Assembly: GCA_025201845.1 (NCBI GenBank)
Contig: MU603972.1
Coordinates: forward strand, 56,260-120,259
DNA length: 64,000 nucleotides
Reading direction: 5' to 3'
DNA from: Martensiomyces pterosporus
Taxonomy: Eukaryota > Kickxellomycota > Kickxellomycetes > Kickxellales > Kickxellaceae
A program made the translations under genes and the position numbers. A model generated the notes under the pieces. It worked only from the letters and a program-made list of their open reading frames with translations, was not told the origin of the DNA and searched no databases. Shown one piece after another: positions 32,179 to 42,167 of the stretch (its first letter is position 1; each line of letters begins with the position of its first letter).

Positions 32179-33454
32179 CCAAGGCTTTCCGCCAAGCGCC
32201 CAACTTGTCTCAACTCCACAGACAGCCCCTTATCTTTTTAGCACACCATACCGGTTAACAGAATCAGGCACGGAAAATGTGTGGGACGTCCATATGAGAT
32301 CTGCAGAAGGAAGCAGGGAGCACATATGCATTGGCAACCCTTTGTGCTGTCACCTATATGCGTGTGCACATATGATGCACCCTTGTCTGGAAATGTGTGT
32401 GCCCATATGCCCCGCTGTCTTTGCGCATACATAGCGCGCCGAAATCAGTTGCATGTACGCTTTTCAGATGGTTTGCGCAACATCACATTTTCTATAGCGC
32501 TATACAGGGGAAATCAGCATGTGCATGCTAAGCTAGTCTGCGCACGGCATGTATGCTGGTAAATATAGAAGATAATGCTGTATCGGTCACCTGTGTTCTG
32601 GGCATTTCGTACCCGGGGGTGCAGACAGGGTGCTGTCAGGCACCCCTTGGAGAAAGACATCATGATCAAAGCGGCAGCTTGGTAAAACACTGTCCACACG
32701 AGAGACTGCCGCTGATGTCCTCATGCTGCGGTGCTTGCCAGAGCTGACGCGAGACAAAAAAGGCCAAATTGACGACGGCATTGCTGCAGGCGTTTTTATC
32801 TTTATTAAACGGTCGTTTCGTAGCCATCTGCCAAGATGTGCCCTCAGGGCAGACGAATGTAGACACACAGTGTGTGCGTACACGCCATACGAACAAGAGG
32901 CGGCTTGTTTGGTGCTGCTTTGAGGGGCATACGGCAGAGCACTATTGTTCGCCCCAGAATGCGCTTTCCGTGCGTTGTTCTTCGCTTTCTCAGCAAGCCC
33001 AGATGCAGCTCCGTCATTATATGTCCACGCAAGCGGAAAGGCGAAGCAGGGGGAAGAAAGCACTATATGAAACGAAAAGCAGGTGGCGCTTCGGCTGCGC
33101 ATTGGCTGATGCACTTGTGCTCTCTTCCTGTTCTCTTCAAGAGGTCGCTGGGTGCTGAGGCAGTGAAAGGAGAGTGTGAGAGCTGCTTGGGCACACTGAA
33201 TACCCTGCAGCATATATGAGAGCGCGGTACGCCCAAGAGCACAGGCTCTGGTCATGCTGTGTTATTGTTTCATCTCTTGCCTTCCGCATTTCGCCTCCAC
33301 CCCGTCTTCTGTTTCCTATTCAAGGCGCTCATACTACCAATCACGCCCTGCTATCTCTGGATATACTGGTCCAGTTTATTTGCCCATCTGTGCACTGTAG
33401 CATACCCGTTTTCTGCTGCTAGAAAGAGTCGCAGCTTTTGGCGAGGGATAAGAA
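32179..33454. other. Intergenic region between the two P450 genes
   Basis: 1.28 kb with no gene. It contains a cluster of CATATG hexamers at 32291, 32323, 32369 and 32404, and a TATATG at 33213 about 240 bp before the second P450. Confidence 0.5.
32291..32409. repeat. Cluster of four CATATG palindromes between the P450 genes
   Basis: CATATG occurs at 32291-32296, 32323-32328, 32369-32374 and 32404-32409, with the related TATATG at 32355-32360. Chance would give about one per 4 kb. They lie 113-231 bp after the first P450 stop, so a role in its 3' UTR or in regulation of the second P450 are both possible. Function is not shown by the sequence. Confidence 0.45.
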
Positions 33455-35035
33455 ATGTGGACTGCTGTGCTATGCCTGGTCACTTCGATCCATCCTGGCA
33501 AGGCCGTGCTTGTGTCGCTGGCTGCGCTGATCGTCTTTTTGTTCTACAAGCTGTTCGTGCCGCCAAAGATCAACGACGGAGGTGTTCCGCACATTCCGGC
33601 GTACAAGACGCTGTACTGGACGTTTAAGAGCAGCCCCAGTCGGCTGGATCTGTGCAACAAAGTCGACCTGCCAGCGTTGAAGGAGACAGGTGTTGTGCGC
33701 TCCTGGCTTTGGGGGCGCTGGATGTACAAGACCAACAACGCCGAGTACGCCAGACAGCTGTTCCTCAAGACATCGGTGTACCAGAAGATCGAGATGCACA
33801 ACCTCATTCCCCACGTGTTCCGCGCCGTGGCAGCTGGCGGAAACCTAATGACGGAGAACGGCGAGCACTTCAAAGCACACCGCTCAATTGTGGGCCCGTC
33901 ATTCCGCCGCACCTGGCCAGCGGAGATGTTCCGCGAGCACTTGGCAAAGCTGGAGATCATCATCAAGGCCGAGGGCGCCGCCGCGGTGGATGTGCTACAT
34001 ATCTGCCGCAGAGCAACACTCGACCTACTGGGCCATGTGATAATGGGCATTGATTTCGGCGCGCTGGACTACAAGGACGGCGAGCTGCTTGAGATCTGCT
34101 GGGATGTTGTTGAGGCAGGCATTGAGCCCCTGTACCTGGTTTTCCCGTTCCTCGACAAATACCCTGTTGGAAGGCGTGCCAAGTCCTTTGCAAACCTCAG
34201 GAAGTTCCACAAATTCATCGAGAGCACAATCGAGGCCAAGCGCCAGAGCTTGGCAGCCAGAGGCAGGCTTAAGGACGAGGAGCGCAACTCCGCGGACCTG
34301 CTTACCCTGATGATCGAGGCGCACGAGGACACCAAGATCCACGGCGCCTACGACGAGAAAGGGAAGCTGCTGCCGTCGATGACTTCCGAGGAGCTCCGCA
34401 ACAACACGATTATCTTCTTCGTTGCTGGACACGACGCCACCGCATACGGCCTCAGCCACCTCATCATGGAGCTGGCGCTGCACCCGGATGTCCAGCAGGC
34501 GGCGCGCAGCAGAGTCATCAGCGTGATTGGCGACGATCCTGGCGCCTTCCCTACAGACGAGCAGCTGGCCGAGCTCTCCGACCTTGATATGATCGTTAAG
34601 GAGTCCCTGCGCAAGAACAGCGTCGTTTCTGACGTGCGCCGCGTGCTCACGGAGCCTGTCAACCTGGGTCCCTACACGCTGCCCAAGGGGTCGTGGGTGA
34701 TGGTTGACTTGTGGGCCATGCAGAACAACCCCGAGTACTACCCCAAGCCAGAAAGGTTTATCCCGGAGCGGTTTGCCGACCAGCCCAAGGCCGGTGCTGG
34801 GGCCTCTGCGCACCCGCAAGTCCCGTTCTCATGGGCACCCTTCAGCGAGGGCAGCCGCAAGTGCATCGGCCACAAGTTTGCTCTGCTCACGCAGCGCGTC
34901 ATGCTCGCCATACTGGTTCACCGCTTTGAGTGGAGCCTGCCAAGGAACAGCCCCTTCCACACCAGGCCCAGGACCTCCACCTCGGGGCTCATTTCGCCCA
35001 TCGGCCTCGAGGTCAACTTTGTTGCAAGGCACTAG
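33455..35035 (+). CDS. Cytochrome P450 monooxygenase, second of a tandem pair
   Basis: Predicted 526-residue P450, paralogue of the upstream gene. An N-terminal membrane helix covers about residues 15-37. The I-helix motif is AGHDAT (residues 324-329): the first threonine of the usual DTT is alanine, while Thr329 remains. ExxR is Glu383-Arg386, PERF is KPERFIPERF, and the haem loop is FSEGSRKCIG with axial Cys470. ATG 33455 is the natural start. Divergence along the whole length, including substrate-contact regions, suggests a different substrate from the first copy. Only 235 bp separate its stop from the next gene's start. Confidence 0.95.
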   Translation: MWTAVLCLVTSIHPGKAVLVSLAALIVFLFYKLFVPPKINDGGVPHIPAYKTLYWTFKSSPSRLDLCNKVDLPALKETGVVRSWLWGRWMYKTNNAEYARQLFLKTSVYQKIEMHNLIPHVFRAVAAGGNLMTENGEHFKAHRSIVGPSFRRTWPAEMFREHLAKLEIIIKAEGAAAVDVLHICRRATLDLLGHVIMGIDFGALDYKDGELLEICWDVVEAGIEPLYLVFPFLDKYPVGRRAKSFANLRKFHKFIESTIEAKRQSLAARGRLKDEERNSADLLTLMIEAHEDTKIHGAYDEKGKLLPSMTSEELRNNTIIFFVAGHDATAYGLSHLIMELALHPDVQQAARSRVISVIGDDPGAFPTDEQLAELSDLDMIVKESLRKNSVVSDVRRVLTEPVNLGPYTLPKGSWVMVDLWAMQNNPEYYPKPERFIPERFADQPKAGAGASAHPQVPFSWAPFSEGSRKCIGHKFALLTQRVMLAILVHRFEWSLPRNSPFHTRPRTSTSGLISPIGLEVNFVARH

Positions 35036-35270
35036 GCCTCCCTCGCTTCTTTCTGTTTCAGTGCTTTTGAACTCCATAACCGTCTAGTGGCCAGCCAGCC
35101 GCAGCCTGGCAAGTTTATTTGGCCTCTCGGTGTGATTTCCGATTGAAAGTGCTCTGGAGGCTCAGCATGACATAATAGCCCTCTCTTGCCTTTCCGCTTT
35201 GCAGTCTCTTCGCCGCCATATCTCTTGCAACAAGGCCTTGGTATCTACCACGCAGACGGAGATTCAGACA

Positions 35271-35792
35271 ATGGGTATTTTTCGGCAGGCGTATATGCAG
35301 TGGAAGGCGCTTCGTCTTCCATGGCGCAAAGACACCCTCGCAGGCACCGACCTCGCCGGGAATCTTTACTTTGAGCGGTTTGTCAAGGGTGCCTACCGCT
35401 CGCGCCGCCACGTCATCTACCAAAAGGACTTTGCCATCAGCGACTTTACGGACGACATTATTCCGGTGCAGTGGCAGGCGTGGATGCGCCATACACGCAA
35501 CGATCCGCCTACGATCCGGGAGCTTTTGCAGGACATTGAGCGCCGCGAGCGGATGGCCGAAAATGTCAGGCTGCTGGCTGAGCGAGAGACACAGGACTTT
35601 GCAAAAGCAATCGGGGGTGCACCGCCGAGTGTGGACCATCAGAAGCAAGAGAAGCAAGAGAAGCAAGAGAAGCAAGAGAAGCAGCAGCAGGCGTTCCAAA
35701 AGACAGCTCCTGGAGAAAGCTTCCAGCCTGAAGACTGGGCGCCCTCGCCCGCCACCGCCAGCACCAAGGCTGGGCGGCGTGCCCGTCACTGA
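35271..35792 (+). CDS. Mitochondrial complex I assembly factor, NDUFAF2-like
   Basis: Predicted 173-residue protein of the NDUFA12/NDUFAF2 (B17.2-like) family, which helps assemble NADH:ubiquinone oxidoreductase in mitochondria. Key family residues appear in order: W-K-x-LRLPWRKDTLAGTDLAGNLYFE, RRHVIYQKDF, and the IPVQWQAWMRHTRNDPPT motif, all within the first 80 residues. The tail has a Lys-Gln-Glu run coded by a 9-bp tandem repeat (35645-35680) and is otherwise disordered; this long tail fits NDUFAF2 better than the structural subunit NDUFA12. ATG 35271 is the first methionine that leads directly into the family N-terminus. The frame is open upstream to a CAG at 35202-35204, possibly a splice acceptor. 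Presence implies the organism retains complex I. Confidence 0.85.
   Translation: MGIFRQAYMQWKALRLPWRKDTLAGTDLAGNLYFERFVKGAYRSRRHVIYQKDFAISDFTDDIIPVQWQAWMRHTRNDPPTIRELLQDIERRERMAENVRLLAERETQDFAKAIGGAPPSVDHQKQEKQEKQEKQEKQQQAFQKTAPGESFQPEDWAPSPATASTKAGRRARH
35645..35680 (+). repeat. Four tandem 9-bp units inside the NDUFAF2-like gene
   Basis: The unit CAAGAGAAG repeats four times and codes for a Gln-Glu-Lys run in the disordered tail. The unit length keeps the frame, so copy-number change would alter only tail length. Confidence 0.8.
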
Positions 35793-35956
35793 AGGGCACT
35801 AAAGACGCCTGCTTGAGCGCAGCCGTTTCCTTGCTACTGAAGCAGCGACGGCGTGCACTGTTTGTTTGCAAGGTCACGCCACCCCGCGGCATTACAGCAC
35901 AGTCAAATACAGGCGATCTGTGCAGAAATAATGCGCGCTATCTCTCCTCTTCCTCT

Positions 35957-35984
35957 CTCCTATCCTATCCTATCCTATCCTTCG
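35957..35984 (+). repeat. CTATC-type pentanucleotide repeat before SFGH
   Basis: A run of about five TATCC units lies about 80-100 bp upstream of the S-formylglutathione hydrolase start codon, in a pyrimidine-rich stretch that is probably its promoter or 5' leader. It is a likely polymorphic microsatellite. Confidence 0.7.
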
Positions 35985-36059
35985 CTTTGCTCTATCTATA
36001 TTTTCGCTATATGCTTTTTCGTTTCTAGCCTGCATTGAGCCTGCAATCTACTACCTGTA

Positions 36060-36923
36060 ATGTCCAATCTTGAGCTTGTTTCGAGCAGCAGATGCTTTGG
36101 TGGTGAGGTGCGCAAGTACTCCCATGCCTCGACGTCCACAAAGGGCAAGATGCTGTTCAACATTTTCTTGCCCGACGTCGCAATTGCAGGCAAGGAGAAG
36201 GTGCCCGTGCTTTACTACCTCTCGGGACTTACCTGCAACGAGGACAACATGGTCACCAAGGGCGGTGCCATACCGTTCGTGTCCAAGGAGCGCATCGCGC
36301 TTGTCACCCCCGACACAAGCCCACGAGGCGCTGGCGTTGAGGGCGAGGAAGGCGACTGGGAGCTGGGCACTGGCGCTGGGTTCTATGTCGATGCCACGCA
36401 GGAGCCGTGGAGGACCAGCTACAACATGTACACATATGTGCAGAAGGAGCTCCAGACGCTAGTCAGCGACAACTTTTCTGTTGACAGCTCGCGCACGTCG
36501 GTTTTTGGCCACTCAATGGGCGGACATGGCGCACTGGTTCTGGCGCTGCGCAATCCCGGACATTACAGGAGCGCTTCGGGGTTTGCGCCGATCTGCCACC
36601 CGTCTACTAGCAACTGGGGCCGCAAGCAATTCACGGCCTATTTGGGCAACAAGGAGGAGGACTGGGCCGAGTACGATGCGACTGAGCTTGTGAAGCGCTA
36701 CGAGGGACCAGTGCTCCCCATTCTCATAGACCAGGGCGATGCAGATCAGTTCTACAGCTCCAAGCAGCTGCAGCCTTCGCACTTTGTCATTGCTACCGAA
36801 AGCAGCAGGCGGCCTGTTGATCTGGAGACCCGGATGCAGCATGGATACGACCACAGCTACTGGTTTATTCAGACCTTCATGGAAGACCACATTGCCTTCC
36901 ATGCAAAGCACCTAAAAGCGTAG
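36060..36923 (+). CDS. S-formylglutathione hydrolase (esterase D family)
   Basis: Predicted 287-residue cytosolic serine hydrolase that splits S-formylglutathione to formate and glutathione, the second step of glutathione-dependent formaldehyde removal. The alpha/beta-hydrolase nucleophile is Ser152 in GHSMGGHGAL, with Asp227 in DQGDADQF and His265 in GYDHSYWF completing the triad. The oxyanion region YYLSGLTCNEDN is intact, as is the DTSPRGAGVEGE family signature near residues 89-100. Length matches human and yeast enzymes (about 280-300). ATG 36060 gives the expected N-terminus. The partner formaldehyde dehydrogenase gene is not in the window. Confidence 0.96.
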   Translation: MSNLELVSSSRCFGGEVRKYSHASTSTKGKMLFNIFLPDVAIAGKEKVPVLYYLSGLTCNEDNMVTKGGAIPFVSKERIALVTPDTSPRGAGVEGEEGDWELGTGAGFYVDATQEPWRTSYNMYTYVQKELQTLVSDNFSVDSSRTSVFGHSMGGHGALVLALRNPGHYRSASGFAPICHPSTSNWGRKQFTAYLGNKEEDWAEYDATELVKRYEGPVLPILIDQGDADQFYSSKQLQPSHFVIATESSRRPVDLETRMQHGYDHSYWFIQTFMEDHIAFHAKHLKA

Positions 36924-37437
36924 CAACCATCCCCGTTTTCCTTCTTTCTTCGCACTTTTATGTACTGCTCGCGCAAGGCTGTAAAAGCTCAAGGCAACAA
37001 AAAAAACGCTTATGCTGCCCACCGAAGAGGGAGAGAACAGTAGTCCAAAGCGTGGCTACATCCTATACTACCAATTTGTAATTAAACGTCTATATCCCAA
37101 TGTCACATCGCTGTCGATGGTGGTGTTGGTGTGCACTGGCTAAGGACAAGTTACTCGCTGGTGCATGTGGAGCGGGGCAGTAGTGTGTATTGATGGCGCT
37201 CTATTGCCACAATTTTAGCCACCGCTTTTTTCTTTCCTTTCACACACCTATTCTGTCTCTGTCCAGAGCGACGACAAGCAACGTCTTGCCAGTATATCCA
37301 AATGGGAGCGGGGTCATGGGCAACATGCATTTTTATTATTAACAGCACAGCTCCAGTATTAAGCTAAAAGTGATATTTTTGGTCGCACAACTCTTGTTTT
37401 CTACACCACATATCCGTCGCAATACCTTGAATACTAG
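36924..37437. other. Intergenic region between SFGH and the ABCC transporter
   Basis: 514 bp with a poly-A run near 37000 and AT-rich stretches around 37320-37430; no gene is seen. Confidence 0.5.
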
Positions 37438-40400
37438 ATGCGGAGCTGGGGCCAAAGAAAAAAGCAGCTCTCGACACAGCACCATGCGCATGCAGGAGGC
37501 GCGGGTACAGGCACAGGCACAGGCACCATGCGGATAGCCTGCGATGAGAGCCTTGCCTCCATGTTTTCGCGTGCATTCTTCTGCTGGGTGACTCCAATGA
37601 TTGCGCGAGGGTGGAAGGCGCCTATTCAGCTAGACGAGCTGCCGGCTATTGGAATCGGCAGCGAGCTAGTTCCTGATGCGATTGCCGAGAGATTCGACAC
37701 AGAGTGGGCAAAGGAGAGGCATAGATCGAGCAACATCAGCGGCTGCAGCCGCAGCAAGCTTGTCAGAATATTGTCAATAGGCGACGGCGTCAAGCGCGCC
37801 CTCAAGCGACTAGTGGCCCGAATCACTCGGGACAGCATGCTCTACTCTGAGAACATGCACCGCAAGCAATCCACACCAAGTCTAGTGTACGCGCTCTATC
37901 CGCTTGTGTCGGGGTATCTTGTTCGGGCGCTATTGTCGCGTCTAGTAGCGGAGCTGATCCCCGTTTTCATTCCAATACTAGTGAAGATGACAACAACGTA
38001 CGCGCAGCACAAGCGCTTGGCTAGCCACAAGTCCATGCGCGCCCAGCAGGCGGCCAGTAGTGGCAACAACAATGGGCCATTGGGCGGGCCACCAGATTGG
38101 CAGGGCTACGCTTTGACGTTTGGGATGTTCACCATGCTGCTCTTGTATTCGTGGTCGTTCCAGTGGTTCTACTTTGAGGTAGGCAAAGCAACGATCATTG
38201 TTCGCACAGCGCTCGCCTCTGCCATATACCGCAAGTCGCTGGTGCTCTCGGCACAAGCCCGGTCGCAGCAGACACTTGGCAGGCTGACAAACCTCATATC
38301 CTCAGATCTTGGTCAGATAGAGCGCGGAGTCACAAACATGCTTATATGCATCACAATCCCAGTGCAAGTTGTTGCATCGATAATTGTCCTCATGTACATG
38401 ATCGGGCCATCGAGCATCTGTGGCTGGGCACTGGTCGTGGCATTCGTGCCCGTGCAGATGTGGTGCTCGCGGTATCTGGTGCGGCTGCGTAGAAACGCTG
38501 TTCAATACACCGACAGGCGAATCAGGGCTACTCGTGAGGCACTGCAAGGGATGAAGGTCGTAAAGTTTTTTGTCTGGGAGGAGTCGATCAGGGACAACAT
38601 TGAAAGGATACGCAAGCAGGAGCTCAAGTTCATTGCTCAGATCAACCTGATCAGATACGGTCTTATTTCACTAGCGCTCCACTCGCCTGTCGTGGCATCG
38701 ATGCTGACATTTGTGATATTTACGCTGGCAGGCGGCAAGCTGAAGACCGGACCCGTGTTTGCGGTCATTGGCATCTTCAACTCCATGACTGTGCCGTTGA
38801 GCTGGCTGCCTGGTGCGTTGACAGAAACCAGAAACTCCCTGGTGCCACTCAGTCGGATCACCGAGGCACTGCTTGAAGAGGAGATTGACCCATCTTTGCC
38901 GCCACAGCCAGGCCTTGATGTTGCAGTCAGGGTATTGCACGGGCGCTTTGCGTGGAGGTACAGGGCATCGCCAGTGGCCCTGGGCGCTAGATCCTCATCC
39001 CACGGGACTCGCCACCACTTGCACCATGTGGCAGGCAGCCGTCGTCGAGGCAATATCCAGCGCAGCAATGACATGTCGTTCTACGCATACAGGTTCCCAC
39101 CCGGAATGTGCCTGGAGCAAGAAGGCTGCGATTCCCAGTCATTCCACCTGGATGACATCAACATCGAAATCGCGCACGGCGCCTTGGTTGCCATCATCGG
39201 CCCTGTGGGCAGCGGGAAGAGCTCCCTTATGAATGCGCTCGTTGGGGAGATGAAGCGCATCTCTGGTGCTATGGTGTTTGGCGGGACGCTGGGATATGCA
39301 GCGCAGGTGCCATGGATCATGAATGCAACTGTACGCGACAATATCACGTTTGGGCTGCCGTTCGACGAGGAAAGGTATGCCAACGTAGTAGAGGCGTGCG
39401 CTCTTGACTTGGATTTTGCTATGCTTCCAGGCAGAGACATGGCAGAGATTGGCGAGCGAGGCGTTACGCTATCGGGTGGGCAGAGGCAGCGAGTCAGCAT
39501 CGCACGGGCCGCCTATGCCGAAAGTGACATTGTGCTGCTAGATGACTGCCTGAGCTCTGTCGACGTCAAGATATCCCATGTAATATTCAGGCACTGCATC
39601 AAGGGTGTTCTCGCTGGCAAGACGCGCATTCTGGTAACCAACTGTCTGGATTATTTGTCGGCCGTTGACCATATCATCACCATGGATAGCGGCCGTATTG
39701 CTGAGCAAGGCTCATTTGCGAACTTGATGGCGCTTGGCGGTATGACAGCCGCAATGGTCAGCTCATATGCGAGCAACTCACCCTGTGACATGGGAGACGA
39801 AATGGATGGCGGCCTGTATTATGCCACCGATAGCTCCTTGCGCACAGCATCGCCAATAAAGGCGACTGCAAGCTATGATGGGCTGCCGACTACGTATGGA
39901 GCATTTAGCGACCGAGACAGAGCATCCGCATCGGGTTTCCAAGAGACAGAGGAGGCAACAAGCACATTTGACAATACCAGCAGCAACAGCAACGCGCTCA
40001 GGTCAGAGTGCGAGAGCGAAAGTGTCCCCATAGGCAGCGAGCTGGGCGTGCCAGAGCGAGACGGGTATTCGAGCGGGGCAGCGCTCAAGGTTCTTGGCCC
40101 AAAGAAAAAGAGCACACCAAGTGCAGCAAAGCTGATGAGCGACGAAGAGAGAGCGACGGGGCAAGTGTCGCTGCCTACATACGCAGCATATATAAGAGCT
40201 GGCGGGGGCTGGTGGGTATTTTCAGGCATCGTCTTTTGTCTGGCTGTCTCGCAAGGATGCTGCGTTGGCAGCGACTTTTGGATGCGCATCTGGATCAAGC
40301 ACAAACGAGACACCAGTGAGCGAGCGCTCTACATCGGGGTGTACGCCTTGCTCGGCGGGCTTCAGCTCATCTGGTTCGTGGTGTTTGCTGCGATGCTGGT

Positions 40401-42027
40401 GGCAAGTGTCTACAAGAGCTCTCAGCAGCTGCACAGCCGAGCTCTCAAAAGAATTCTAATGGCGCCCATGTCCTTCTTTGACACCACTCCGCTTGGCAGG
40501 ATGCTGAACCGCTTTACTCGTGACATTGACTCGCTGGACCTCGCGCTGTGCGACTTCTTGCGCCAGTTCTACCAAAACATTGCGCGGTCAGTTGGCTCGT
40601 TTGTATCCATCACAATACTGGTCCCGATTTTCCTTGGCCCGCTTGTGCCGCTGTTTGTGGCTAGCTGGGTCCTAATCTATGTCTACTTAAGGTCGTCCGT
40701 CGAGATACAGCGTGTAGCTGCGATCTCAAGGTCGCCGCTCTATGCACACTACACCGAAACGCTGCAGGGGCTCCCGACCATCCGTGCGTGCAGGGCACAG
40801 GTTCGCTATGTCCTCAAGAACAACAGAGTGCTTGACGATGCCAACCGCCCGCTGTGGTATTCGCTTGTGGCCCAGAGCTGGGTGTGGCTGCGAGTGAACT
40901 ATCTCAGCCATCTTCTCACGCTGGTTGTGTGCATCATTATTGTTGCGCAGCCTTCAAAGTGGGATGCTGCTGCTGTTGGACTGATGCTTGTGCAAGCAAC
41001 CCAGATGGGGGCGTATGTGAGCTACGCTGGCCGCGGGTGGACAGAGCTGCAAAACAACATGAACTCTGTCGAGCGGATCAACCACTACGCCACGGCACTG
41101 GATCAGGAGGCAGATGGAGCCGCGGGCAGAAGAGTTGTTGTTAGGGCCAGTGCTGGCGAAGTTCCAATGAGAGCCGCAACCAGCTCGTGGCCGGAGCGAG
41201 GGACGCTAATCATCCACAACCTCTCGATGCGGTACCGCCCAGAACTGGCGCTGGCACTGAGGGGCATTAGTCTGGAAGTAAGCGAGGGCGAGAGAGTCGG
41301 CATTGTTGGAAGATCTGGCGCTGGCAAATCAAGCATCGTCTCTGCGCTGTTCAGACTGGTGGAGCCAGCAAGCGGCAAAATATTCATCGATGGCGTCGAC
41401 GTCCAGACCCTGCCGCTAGGTCGGCTACGCAGGAGCATCTGCATTCTGCCACAAGACCCGGTTCTCTTTGACGGCACCTTGCGCACCAATCTCGACCCGC
41501 TCCACGAGTTCAGCGACACAGAGATTTGGGCAGCTCTAGGCAAAGTCTGCTTAAGGGACACCGTAGCGCTCAAGCCTGCAAAGCTCGAGATGCCCGTTGG
41601 CGAAGGCGGAGTGAACTTTTCTGCTGGCCAACGACAGCTTGTGTGCCTGGCCCGTGCACTGCTGCGCAGGCCAAAGATCTTGGTTCTTGACGAGGCGACA
41701 GCAAATGTGGACCACGAAACGGATGCAGCGATTCAGCGGGTCATTCTTTCGGATATCCAAGGAACGACGGTAATTAGCATCGCCCATCGCTTGCAAACGA
41801 TAATCGGCTATGACAAGGTTGCTGTTGTCGACGACGGCAAAATAGTCGAGTTTGGAGCGCCGCTATCCTTGCTCAGGCGACATCTCGAGGGACAGAATGC
41901 CGGTGGCACGGCCACCAGTGACCCGCAGCCCTCCGTGTTTTACGCCATGGTTCAGGGCATGGGCGAAGATGCAGCAAGGCATATGGCCATGCTAGCACAG
42001 GCTGCTGAAGAAAACCGGGGCTATTAA
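37438..42027 (+). CDS. ABC transporter, subfamily C (Yor1/MRP5-type, no TMD0)
   Basis: Predicted 1529-residue full-size ABCC exporter, probably for organic anions or glutathione conjugates. The order is TMD1 (about 155-510), NBD1 (560-770), linker, TMD2 (915-1190), NBD2 (1255-1500). NBD1 has Walker A GPVGSGKSS (from 588), signature LSGGQRQR (about 678) and Walker B IVLLDDCLSS; the catalytic Glu position is Asp and the switch His position is Asn (LVTNCLDYL), as is common in the degenerate first site of ABCC proteins. NBD2 has Walker A GRSGAGKSS (about 1291), FSAGQRQL, Walker B ILVLDEATANVD and switch ISIAHRL, and so looks active. No five-helix TMD0 precedes the core, which favours Yor1 over Ycf1. 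The N-terminus contains a GTGTGTGT run coded by a short repeat (37501-37530); Met31 at 37528 is an alternative start. Confidence 0.95.
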   Translation: MRSWGQRKKQLSTQHHAHAGGAGTGTGTGTMRIACDESLASMFSRAFFCWVTPMIARGWKAPIQLDELPAIGIGSELVPDAIAERFDTEWAKERHRSSNISGCSRSKLVRILSIGDGVKRALKRLVARITRDSMLYSENMHRKQSTPSLVYALYPLVSGYLVRALLSRLVAELIPVFIPILVKMTTTYAQHKRLASHKSMRAQQAASSGNNNGPLGGPPDWQGYALTFGMFTMLLLYSWSFQWFYFEVGKATIIVRTALASAIYRKSLVLSAQARSQQTLGRLTNLISSDLGQIERGVTNMLICITIPVQVVASIIVLMYMIGPSSICGWALVVAFVPVQMWCSRYLVRLRRNAVQYTDRRIRATREALQGMKVVKFFVWEESIRDNIERIRKQELKFIAQINLIRYGLISLALHSPVVASMLTFVIFTLAGGKLKTGPVFAVIGIFNSMTVPLSWLPGALTETRNSLVPLSRITEALLEEEIDPSLPPQPGLDVAVRVLHGRFAWRYRASPVALGARSSSHGTRHHLHHVAGSRRRGNIQRSNDMSFYAYRFPPGMCLEQEGCDSQSFHLDDINIEIAHGALVAIIGPVGSGKSSLMNALVGEMKRISGAMVFGGTLGYAAQVPWIMNATVRDNITFGLPFDEERYANVVEACALDLDFAMLPGRDMAEIGERGVTLSGGQRQRVSIARAAYAESDIVLLDDCLSSVDVKISHVIFRHCIKGVLAGKTRILVTNCLDYLSAVDHIITMDSGRIAEQGSFANLMALGGMTAAMVSSYASNSPCDMGDEMDGGLYYATDSSLRTASPIKATASYDGLPTTYGAFSDRDRASASGFQETEEATSTFDNTSSNSNALRSECESESVPIGSELGVPERDGYSSGAALKVLGPKKKSTPSAAKLMSDEERATGQVSLPTYAAYIRAGGGWWVFSGIVFCLAVSQGCCVGSDFWMRIWIKHKRDTSERALYIGVYALLGGLQLIWFVVFAAMLVASVYKSSQQLHSRALKRILMAPMSFFDTTPLGRMLNRFTRDIDSLDLALCDFLRQFYQNIARSVGSFVSITILVPIFLGPLVPLFVASWVLIYVYLRSSVEIQRVAAISRSPLYAHYTETLQGLPTIRACRAQVRYVLKNNRVLDDANRPLWYSLVAQSWVWLRVNYLSHLLTLVVCIIIVAQPSKWDAAAVGLMLVQATQMGAYVSYAGRGWTELQNNMNSVERINHYATALDQEADGAAGRRVVVRASAGEVPMRAATSSWPERGTLIIHNLSMRYRPELALALRGISLEVSEGERVGIVGRSGAGKSSIVSALFRLVEPASGKIFIDGVDVQTLPLGRLRRSICILPQDPVLFDGTLRTNLDPLHEFSDTEIWAALGKVCLRDTVALKPAKLEMPVGEGGVNFSAGQRQLVCLARALLRRPKILVLDEATANVDHETDAAIQRVILSDIQGTTVISIAHRLQTIIGYDKVAVVDDGKIVEFGAPLSLLRRHLEGQNAGGTATSDPQPSVFYAMVQGMGEDAARHMAMLAQAAEENRGY

Positions 42028-42167
42028 ATGAACTCGCCTACTTCATTGATCCGCTTGCTCACCCTTTCCTATTTTTAAGAGCAAGCTTAAATCTGCAAAA
42101 CAAGACAGCAATGAGAGAGGTACTACCCAGCAAATAGCACAGCAGGCTCTTGGCTCTGTGAGAGCAC

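Noticed and set aside
34025..34819. 264-residue open frame antisense to the second P450
   Set aside because: Lies entirely opposite P450 haem and I-helix coding sequence; no independent protein features.
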